NCBI GenBank assembly: GCA_947311745.1
Contig: CAMZLT010000258.1
Location: 1 to 5,495 of the forward strand
Direction of reading: 5' to 3'
Length of the DNA: 5,495 nt
Origin: an uncultured Flavobacteriaceae bacterium
Lineage (GTDB): Bacteria > Bacteroidota > Bacteroidia > Flavobacteriales > Flavobacteriaceae
Of the stretch, positions 1 to 4,917 are shown in pieces. Each line of letters opens with the position of its first letter. Within the stretch, counting starts at the first letter, position 1. Below the pieces are notes generated by a model that did no database searches, had not been told where the DNA came from, and saw only the letters and a list, made by a program, of their open reading frames with translations. The translations under genes were made by a program, and so were the position numbers.

Positions 1-411
1 AATAACTTGTTCAAAAAGAGCTTCAGGATAGGTTACAATTATTGCTGGTTTTCTGCGAGAATTTATTCGATTTAAAACCTCTGCACGAAGCAATACATTT
101 GCATTATCGGTTTGATCAATTTCATAAGCTCTACGATAAGATGCTGGATAAAAAAGTAATTCTTTTTCACCTATAAGTTGCTCTAAATCATTAAGGTAAT
201 AGGCTGCAGTTTCTTTATCCTCTAAAATAAGTAAAAAAGGTTTTCCGGCTGTTTTAAACGCTTGTGCAATTACAAAAGACAAAGAACTTCCGATCAAATT
301 CAATAATTGAATTTGGTGCTTATCTTGCAAAATTTTTTGATTTAAAAGTTTGCAATTTTCGGATTCTTCGTAAACCTTTAAAATAGGTTTAATACGAGTG
401 TGTTCTTTCAA
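1..411 (-). CDS. mfd: Transcription-repair coupling factor Mfd, N-terminal 137 residues (partial)
   Basis: Mfd is the cytoplasmic ATP-dependent translocase that removes RNA polymerase stalled at DNA damage and recruits UvrA. Only the first 137 codons lie in the window; the family is usually about 1,100 residues, so most of the gene continues beyond base 1. The visible part is the UvrB-like domain 1. It has IGSSLSFVIAQAFK (residues 40-53, at the site of the degenerate P-loop), then PFLLILEDKETAAYYLNDLE (58-77), FYPASYRRAYEIDQTDNANV (87-106) and LLRAEVLNRINSR (107-119), all of which I recognise from flavobacterial Mfd. An in-frame TAA lies two codons upstream of the TTG at 411, and there is no in-frame ATG near the N-terminus. 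TTG is therefore the likely start, and it gives an N-terminus of the usual length. It begins 10 bases after the gltX stop, which suggests co-transcription. Identity is confident; the exact start is less so. Confidence 0.93.
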   Translation of the reverse strand, partial: MKEHTRIKPILKVYEESENCKLLNQKILQDKHQIQLLNLIGSSLSFVIAQAFKTAGKPFLLILEDKETAAYYLNDLEQLIGEKELLFYPASYRRAYEIDQTDNANVLLRAEVLNRINSRRKPAIIVTYPEALFEQVI

Positions 412-421
412 AATTTATGTT

Positions 422-1954
422 CTATAATTTTTTTATTGCGTAGGTAATTCTACCGATAGTTTCTTCTTTACCAATTAAACTTATAATATCAAAAATATGT
501 GGTCCTTTCATTGCTCCAACTAGAGATAATCGTAGTGGTTGCATTACTTTACCAAAACCTATTTCTTTAGAAGTAATCCATTCTTTAACAATCGTTTCTA
601 AATTTTCAGTTGAAAAATCATCTATTTTGGTTAAAACAGCTATCAATTCTGCCATTAAAACAGCAGTACCATCTTTCCAAGCTTTTTTGGTTGCTTTTGC
701 ATCAAATTCGGTTGGTGAAATAAATAAAAAGTTAGATAACTCCCAAAAATCGGCAACAAAAATTGCTCTTTCTTTAATTAGAGTAACTACTTTTTTTAGG
801 TATTCGGTATTAAAATTACTAAAACCTACATGATTTTCTAATTTTTTGGTTACAATTGGTTTAAATAAGGTTACCAATTCGTCTATCGGTTTTTGCTGTA
901 AATATTGTTGTTGAAACCATTTAGTTTTATCTAAATCAAATCGAGCACCTGCTTTATTTACTTTTTCTAAACTAAATGCTTGAATTAGTTGTTCTAAAGA
1001 AAATATTTCTTGCTCTGTACCAGGATTCCAACCTAAAAAAGCCAACATATTTACCATTGCTTCTGCAAAGTAACCATCTTCACGATAACCTCTAGATATT
1101 TCATTTGTTTTTTCATCTAAATATGCTAACGGGAATACAGGAAAGCCTAATTTATCCCCATCTCGTTTACTTAGTTTTCCTTTTCCTGTTGGTTTTAATA
1201 TTAATGGTAAATGTGCAAATTTTGGAGCTTCCCAATCAAAAGACCTATATAACAATACGTGTAAAGCCATAGATGGAAGCCATTCTTCACCACGAATTAC
1301 ATGGGTAATTTCCATTAAATGATCATCTACAATATTTGCCAAATGATAGGTTGGCATACCATCGGATTTGAATAAAATTTTATCGTCTAATAGATTTGTG
1401 TCTATTTTGACTTCACCACGAATTACGTCTTGCATAACTAATATTTCGTTAATTGGTGTTTTAAAACGAATAACGTATTTATCGCCATTTTTTAAACGTT
1501 TTTTAACTTCTTCATTAGACAAAGCTAAAGAGTTATTTAGTTTTTCGCGATTGTGCCAATTATAAATAAAGGTTTTCTTTTTTGCTTCGTGGTCTTTTCT
1601 ATGAAAATTTAACTCTTCTGCAGTATCAAAAGCGTAATATGCTTTATTGTTTTCAATTAAAAAATCGGCGTATTTCTTGTATAGTTTTTTTCGTTCGGAT
1701 TGACGGTATGGTCCGAATTTTTCGTTTTTATTTGGACCTTCATCAAAAGGAATATTACACCATTTTAAAGCATCGATAATATATTTTTCGGAATTTGCTA
1801 CATATCTATTTTGATCGGTATCTTCTATACGTAAAACAAATGTTCCGTTATGTTTTTTTGCAAATAAATAATTAAAAAGTGCAGTTCTAACACCTCCAAT
1901 ATGTAAAGGTCCTGTTGGACTTGGTGCAAATCGTACTCTAACTGGTTTTGTCAT
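422..1954 (-). CDS. gltX: Glutamyl-tRNA synthetase
   Basis: This class I aminoacyl-tRNA synthetase charges tRNA-Glu with glutamate in the cytoplasm. The product is 510 residues, normal for Bacteroidota. The N-terminal catalytic fold shows RFAPSPTGPLHIGG with the HIGH-type signature HIGG at 18-21, RIEDTD at 42-47, HVIRGEEWLPS at 218-228, and the KMSKS-type loop KLSKR at 260-264. The segment after KLSKR (about 267-312, containing GFPVFPL, GYREDGYF and MLAFLGWNPG) matches the form usual in Bacteroidota. The rest is the helical anticodon-binding region. I see no cysteine zinc knuckle of the kind found in the E. coli enzyme. The ATG at 1954 is chosen over an in-frame TTG at 1975, because the TTG lies inside the probable promoter and the family starts just before the VRVRFAPSPTG motif. 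The gene ends in TAG and is followed closely by mfd. Confidence 0.97.
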   Translation of the reverse strand: MTKPVRVRFAPSPTGPLHIGGVRTALFNYLFAKKHNGTFVLRIEDTDQNRYVANSEKYIIDALKWCNIPFDEGPNKNEKFGPYRQSERKKLYKKYADFLIENNKAYYAFDTAEELNFHRKDHEAKKKTFIYNWHNREKLNNSLALSNEEVKKRLKNGDKYVIRFKTPINEILVMQDVIRGEVKIDTNLLDDKILFKSDGMPTYHLANIVDDHLMEITHVIRGEEWLPSMALHVLLYRSFDWEAPKFAHLPLILKPTGKGKLSKRDGDKLGFPVFPLAYLDEKTNEISRGYREDGYFAEAMVNMLAFLGWNPGTEQEIFSLEQLIQAFSLEKVNKAGARFDLDKTKWFQQQYLQQKPIDELVTLFKPIVTKKLENHVGFSNFNTEYLKKVVTLIKERAIFVADFWELSNFLFISPTEFDAKATKKAWKDGTAVLMAELIAVLTKIDDFSTENLETIVKEWITSKEIGFGKVMQPLRLSLVGAMKGPHIFDIISLIGKEETIGRITYAIKKL

Positions 1955-1972
1955 GGTTATTATTTTAATTTG

Positions 1973-1980
1973 CAAAGATA
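1973..1980 (-). promoter_or_regulatory. Probable -7 promoter element of gltX (TATCTTTG)
   Basis: Read on the minus strand, the octamer TATCTTTG fits the Bacteroidota sigma-A -7 consensus TAnnTTTG exactly. Transcription would begin a few bases downstream, leaving a leader of roughly a dozen bases before the gltX ATG at 1954. No clean TTG -33 element was found at the usual 17-23 base spacing, so the call rests on the -7 match and its position. Confidence 0.5.
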
Positions 1981-2042
1981 ATTTAATTTTAAAAAGTTTA
2001 AATGCGTTCTGTAAAAGAAAATTTTATATTTTACAATGGCGT

Positions 2043-2062
2043 AAAGGGGCGTTTTCCCCTTT
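2043..2062. promoter_or_regulatory. GC-rich inverted repeat upstream of the operon promoter, possible operator
   Basis: AAAGGGG (2043-2049) and CCCCTTT (2056-2062) form a perfect 7-base inverted repeat around a 6-base centre, CGTTTT. The block of G and C stands out in very AT-rich DNA. It ends 21 bases before the TACCTTTG element, so it covers or lies just upstream of the -33 position, where an activator or repressor dimer would bind. Inverted heptamers are typical sites of NarL-family regulators, and one is encoded at the end of the operon, so autoregulation is possible. That link is inference. A terminator is unlikely, because no gene reads into it from either side. Confidence 0.4.
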
Positions 2063-2083
2063 TAGGAGTAGATCTTTTTTACT

Positions 2084-2091
2084 TACCTTTG
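2084..2091 (+). promoter_or_regulatory. Probable -7 promoter element of the five-gene operon (TACCTTTG)
   Basis: TACCTTTG matches the Bacteroidota -7 consensus TAnnTTTG exactly. The start of transcription would fall near 2096-2099, giving a leader of about 30 AT-rich bases before the ATG at 2129. No TTG -33 motif is present at the expected distance; that position lies against the inverted repeat at 2043-2062. This would fit a promoter that needs an activator. Confidence 0.55.
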
Positions 2092-2128
2092 TAACCACAC
2101 AATATTTATTAACTTAATAATTTTAAAA

Positions 2129-2452
2129 ATGGGAAAACAAATAACTCCAAAAGAAGCAGAAACTTTATGCGATAATTTTGATGCTAGATATACAGAATTG
2201 TCTAAATTAATTAAAAAAGATGACAATCGATCTGTTTTATTTTCGCTACAAGAAATAAAAAATTACATTAATTATTTAGAAAATGCCAAAACTAATGTAG
2301 ATGGTATTCGTATTTATTTTGGTGCACATGATGCAAAAGATGGCGGTTTAGCTACGGTATTTTTAGCACCAACACAAGGTGCTAAGAATAATAAAAATTT
2401 AAATTGCTTAAATTTTGGAGTAGGAGGAGTCCCTCCTATTGATAAATATTAA
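2129..2452 (+). CDS. Small soluble protein of unknown function, first gene of the signalling operon
   Basis: A 107-residue protein with no signal peptide and no membrane segment, so probably cytoplasmic. I cannot assign a biochemical function. It resembles, from memory, a group of short flavobacterial hypothetical proteins with the same layout. These have an N-terminal amphipathic helical region (about 6-29), a segment RSVLFSLQEIKNYINYL (34-50), a strand-like core VDGIRIYFGAH (57-67), a second strand LATVFLAPT (74-82), and a C-terminal tail with a Cys and a double proline (LNCLNFGVGGVPPIDKY, 91-107). It is preceded by a good promoter element and followed after 10 bases by a membrane protein gene, then by a kinase and regulator pair. 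A role as ligand-binding or adaptor component of that system is possible but inferred. The ATG lies in an A-rich context, as is usual in this phylum. Confidence 0.85.
   Translation: MGKQITPKEAETLCDNFDARYTELSKLIKKDDNRSVLFSLQEIKNYINYLENAKTNVDGIRIYFGAHDAKDGGLATVFLAPTQGAKNNKNLNCLNFGVGGVPPIDKY
2421..2438 (+). promoter_or_regulatory. Hairpin at the 3' end of the first operon gene containing GGAGG/CCTCC
   Basis: TAGGAGG (2421-2427) pairs perfectly with CCTCCTA (2432-2438) across a 4-base loop, AGTC. The stem lies in the codons for the GVGGVPP tail, and its 3' side ends 24 bases before the ATG of the next gene. One arm is a strong Shine-Dalgarno-like sequence and the other mimics the anti-Shine-Dalgarno. 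It could influence ribosome passage or message stability between the two genes, or it may simply be a consequence of encoding Gly-Gly and Pro-Pro. Confidence 0.35.
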
Positions 2453-2462
2453 GATCTTAAAT

Positions 2463-3113
2463 ATGTCTTATTCCATTTTTTTTATTATAAGTCTAACTAT
2501 TATAATTAGTTTTTTTTATTATAAAAAATTTAAAGAAACCATTTATCGCTATTTTTTATATTTTTTATTAATTCCATTTTTTACTGAATTTATTTATAAT
2601 ATTGTTTTATATTGGTATTATAGTCATGGTATTGTTTTATTTAATTACTATATTTCATACAACTTTTATCTTATAAGTAGTTTTATTTTTTATTTTTTAT
2701 TCTATAAATCAATAAGTAAAAATAAAAGAAATAAAATTATATTTTCTATTTTAAATTACGTTTTTATAGGCTATGCAATTTTTGATATTATTTTCTTAAA
2801 AAACAGTATTTTTAAAGGTCTCAGAACTTCGATTATTGTATTTGGAGGAATACTTTTATTAATTACCTTAATCTTATTTTTAATAGAAATTATTAATAGT
2901 AATAAAATTATTTTTAATATTGGTAAATCTTTTATTTTTTGGATAAGTACAGGTTTGTTATTGTTTTATGTTGGTATAATTCCGATAATGATCTCAATGA
3001 AATTTTTAAATTATAACGAAACGTATTCTTTTATTTTAGTAATTTTAAATGCAATTATGTATGGTAGTTTTGTAATAGGAATGGTTAAATCGGATACTAA
3101 ATATAACTATTAA
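2463..3113 (+). CDS. Seven-helix integral membrane protein, candidate sensor subunit
   Basis: A 216-residue, very hydrophobic protein. Seven likely membrane helices can be drawn at about 4-20, 29-51, 62-82, 92-113, 122-143, 156-178 and 187-207. The positively charged loops KKFKE (21-25), KNKRNK (86-91) and the C-terminal KSDTK (209-213) fall on one side, which predicts N-terminus out and C-terminus in by the positive-inside rule. TM2 contains a buried glutamate (FFTEF, 39-43), and TM6 carries FWISTGLLLFY (159-169), which looks like a family signature. I know of similar unnamed membrane proteins beside short histidine kinases in Flavobacteriia, but no established function. The ATG at 2463 is preferred over a TTG at 2439 that overlaps the previous gene. 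The neighbours suggest it passes a signal to the kinase; transport or another role cannot be excluded. Confidence 0.85.
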   Translation: MSYSIFFIISLTIIISFFYYKKFKETIYRYFLYFLLIPFFTEFIYNIVLYWYYSHGIVLFNYYISYNFYLISSFIFYFLFYKSISKNKRNKIIFSILNYVFIGYAIFDIIFLKNSIFKGLRTSIIVFGGILLLITLILFLIEIINSNKIIFNIGKSFIFWISTGLLLFYVGIIPIMISMKFLNYNETYSFILVILNAIMYGSFVIGMVKSDTKYNY

Positions 3114-3117
3114 AAGT

Positions 3118-3258
3118 ATGGTAAATACCAACATAACAACTGTTATTATAATAACTACACTAATTGTAGTTATATTATGTATTGCCTTAATTTATCTATT
3201 TGTATATAGTTTAAATCAAAAAAAACGATTAATCGAATGCCTAAATCAAAAAAAATAA
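3118..3258 (+). CDS. 46-residue single-helix membrane protein resembling the kinase N-terminus
   Basis: This small gene starts with ATG 4 bases after the stop of the seven-helix protein and ends 9 bases before the TTG proposed for the kinase. The product has a short polar N-terminus (VNTNITT, residues 2-8), one membrane helix (about 9-30), and a basic tail in which LNQKK occurs twice (32-36 and 42-46). The helix and basic exit look like the start of the downstream kinase: ALIYLFVY here against TLIFLFLF there, each followed within a few residues by lysine clusters. It could be a small partner of the kinase or the seven-helix protein, or the remnant of a partial duplication. It lies in the same frame as the kinase, but a fusion would put one helix in the wrong orientation, so separate products are more likely. 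Expression is not proven. Confidence 0.6.
   Translation: MVNTNITTVIIITTLIVVILCIALIYLFVYSLNQKKRLIECLNQKK
3212..3255 (+). repeat. 14-base direct repeat, 30 bases apart, at the 3' end of the small membrane gene
   Basis: TAAATCAAAAAAAA occurs at 3212-3225 and again at 3242-3255. The 30-base period is in frame and encodes the repeated LNQKK at the C-terminus of the 46-residue protein. Each copy ends in a run of eight A, and the second copy abuts the TAA stop at 3256. Confidence 0.8.
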
Positions 3259-3267
3259 AAGGATAAG

Positions 3268-4077
3268 TTGTATCTTGCAATAAAAAAAATATTGATATTA
3301 CAAACTCAAAACACAACTGAATTATTAATTTTAGTTTCAACAATTGTCGTTGTTTTACTTGTATTTACCTTAATTTTTCTTTTTTTATTCATCCAATCTA
3401 AAAAAAAGCAATACTATATAGAGCGCATCAAAACACAAGAGCGATATGCTAAAGAACTTGCTCTATCGCAAAATGAAATTCGCGAAAAAGCCTTAGAAAA
3501 TATTTCTTGGGAAATCCATGATAATGTAGGGCAGTTATTATCTGTTGCTAAATTGGAACTTAATAGATTAGAAACCAAAGTATCTGAAAAGATAAAACCA
3601 AATCTTATGGAAGTAACCGAACTAGTTTCGAAAAGTTTAAAAGATTTACGAGCTTTATCTAAATCTTTAAACCCTGTTTCGATCAAAAAAATAGGTTTAG
3701 TAGCAGCTTTACAGTTAGAAATAGATCGATACAATAGATTAAATTTTATTAAAGCAAATCTTAATATAATTAATAAGCCTTTTACTTTAAAAAAAGAAAG
3801 AGAAACCATTTTGTTTAGAATTATTCAAGAATTTATACATAATTCGGTTAAACATGCTAAAGGAAGCGAACTACATGTAACTTTATTGTACAAAAATAAC
3901 ACTCTTGAAATTACCGTTAGAGATAACGGAATTGGCTTTGATGTAAATGACCAAAGCACTAAAAAAGGTATTGGCTTACTTAATATGAAAGGACGTGCAG
4001 AACTATTAAATGCTGATTTTAAACTAGAATCTATTCCAAACAAAGGAACAACGGTATACATAAAATGTAAAAAATAG
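3268..4077 (+). CDS. NarL-type sensor histidine kinase with one membrane helix and no sensor domain
   Basis: A membrane-anchored kinase that would autophosphorylate on histidine and pass the phosphate to the response regulator encoded 3 bases downstream. The 269 residues contain one membrane helix (about 18-43) followed by a basic exit (SKKK), and a short helical linker (47-75). Next come the HisKA_3 dimerisation region with phospho-acceptor His84 in NISWEIHDNVGQLLS, and a HATPase domain with N box EFIHNSVKHA (Asn192), G1 box DNGIGFD (219-225) and G2 region KGIGLLNMKGRAELL (233-247). All catalytic motifs look intact. Only about 17 residues precede the helix, so there is no periplasmic, PAS or GAF input domain. 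The start is uncertain: the TTG at 3268 has AAAGGA upstream (3258-3263), while the TTG at 3292 follows an A-rich tract and gives the shorter N-terminus usual in relatives. No ATG is available before the helix. Confidence 0.93.
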   Translation: MYLAIKKILILQTQNTTELLILVSTIVVVLLVFTLIFLFLFIQSKKKQYYIERIKTQERYAKELALSQNEIREKALENISWEIHDNVGQLLSVAKLELNRLETKVSEKIKPNLMEVTELVSKSLKDLRALSKSLNPVSIKKIGLVAALQLEIDRYNRLNFIKANLNIINKPFTLKKERETILFRIIQEFIHNSVKHAKGSELHVTLLYKNNTLEITVRDNGIGFDVNDQSTKKGIGLLNMKGRAELLNADFKLESIPNKGTTVYIKCKK

Positions 4078-4080
4078 AAA

Positions 4081-4728
4081 ATGAAAAAAATTAAAATAAT
4101 AATAGTAGATGATCACGTTTTATTTTCAAGGGCTTTAAAAAATTTAATTGAAGATAATCCTGATTTCGAAATAATTGCACAATTAAAAAACGGATTAGAA
4201 TTACAAGAGCATTTTAAAAAACCAACTATAAAAAAACCTGATATTATTTTAATGGATGTACAAATGCCTGTTGTTAATGGTATTGAAGCTACAAAATGGC
4301 TTTCCGAAAATTTTAATGATATTAAAGTTTTAGCTTTAACCATGGAAGATGAAGAGAAAACTATTTTACAAATGCTACGTGCTGGAGCAAAAGGATATTT
4401 GTTAAAAGACATACATCCTAGTGTACTACATAAAGCAATATACGAAACTTTAGAAAAAGGATTTTATTATACAGAACAAGTATCTGACACTTTACTACAT
4501 GCAGATAAAATTAAGTTTAATTCTCTACCAAAGGTAACTTTAAAACCTAGAGAATTAGAATTTTTAAAACTAGCATGTAAAGAACTAACGTATAAAGAAG
4601 TTGCGGAAATTATGTGTTTAAGCCCTAAAACCATAGATGGTTATAGAGAAAAACTTTTTTCGAAACTAAACATTAAAAGCCGAATTGGTTTAGTTTTATA
4701 TGCATTTAAAGAAAATTTGGTGGAATAA
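4081..4728 (+). CDS. NarL/FixJ-family response regulator with LuxR-type HTH
   Basis: A 215-residue cytoplasmic transcription regulator, the evident partner of the upstream kinase. The receiver domain (about 1-125) has the acidic pair Asp10-Asp11 (IIIVDDH), phospho-acceptor Asp59 in LMDVQMP, the switch Thr87 in LALTMED and the conserved Lys109 in GYLLKD, so it should be phosphorylatable. A linker leads to a C-terminal LuxR-type helix-turn-helix (about 152-211), with LKPRELEFLKLACKELTYKE and the recognition region SPKTIDGYREKLFSKLNIKS. Length and order are standard for the family. The ATG follows the kinase stop by 3 bases, in an A-rich context, so translation is probably coupled. Its target genes are not visible; the inverted repeat upstream of its own operon is one candidate site. 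Confidence 0.95.
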   Translation: MKKIKIIIVDDHVLFSRALKNLIEDNPDFEIIAQLKNGLELQEHFKKPTIKKPDIILMDVQMPVVNGIEATKWLSENFNDIKVLALTMEDEEKTILQMLRAGAKGYLLKDIHPSVLHKAIYETLEKGFYYTEQVSDTLLHADKIKFNSLPKVTLKPRELEFLKLACKELTYKEVAEIMCLSPKTIDGYREKLFSKLNIKSRIGLVLYAFKENLVE

Positions 4729-4917
4729 CTATGATGTAGTTTGAGGTTAGTTATAAAAATTAGGAATTACTTACTATTATCATCACTTTTTTTACTAAGA
4801 TGTATTAGACACTTATAAATGTAATAATATTTATATTGAAAAAAACATCTAAAATTTAGTACAAGCCTTTTTTAAAATTAAACTGATATTATTATTCACT
4901 ACAAACAGTATAGGTGC
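4729..4917. other. AT-rich convergent intergenic spacer with weak fold-back sequences
   Basis: This spacer separates the ends of two converging genes and should hold their termination signals. There is no GC-rich stem followed by a T-run. The best structure is nested. AGATGT (4798-4803) can pair with ACATCT (4845-4850), enclosing TATAAAT (4814-4820) and ATTTATA (4829-4835). ACTAA (4794-4798) and TTAGT (4856-4860) could pair outside this, although base 4798 cannot serve both stems at once. A T-run at 4868-4873 follows on the plus strand. These stems are nearly all A-T, so their function as a terminator is weakly supported. I see no gene here. Confidence 0.4.

Noticed and set aside
627..1779. 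Open frames on the plus strand inside gltX (627-833, 1368-1565, 1582-1779)
   Set aside because: All lie antisense within the clearly coding gltX, are about 65 codons long, and show no recognisable protein features.
1955..1975. N-terminal extension of GltX from a TTG at 1975
   Set aside because: The TTG is part of the TATCTTTG promoter octamer, so transcription would begin downstream of it. The ATG at 1954 also gives the family-typical N-terminus.
2043..2063. AAAGGGG-CCCCTTT repeat as a Rho-independent terminator
   Set aside because: Both flanking genes point away from it, the T-run is only four bases and mostly part of the stem, and it sits directly upstream of a promoter.
2439..2462. TTG start at 2439 for the seven-helix protein
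   Set aside because: It overlaps the preceding gene and adds eight residues before a well-placed ATG at 2463 that leads straight into the first helix.
3118..4077. Micropeptide and kinase as one gene broken by the in-frame TAA at 3256
   Set aside because: Both membrane helices are followed by lysine clusters and should face the same way. Joined, one would be inverted and the kinase domain misplaced. Single-base slippage in the A8 run also meets stops soon after and does not reach the kinase frame.
3414..4412. Minus-strand open frames across the kinase and regulator genes
   Set aside because: They are antisense shadows of two genes with intact catalytic motifs, and their translations resemble no known family.
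4798..4873. Strong bidirectional terminator between the regulator and the T9SS protein gene
   Set aside because: Pairing exists, but it is almost entirely A-T with a long interior, so I list it only as a weak structure within the spacer.
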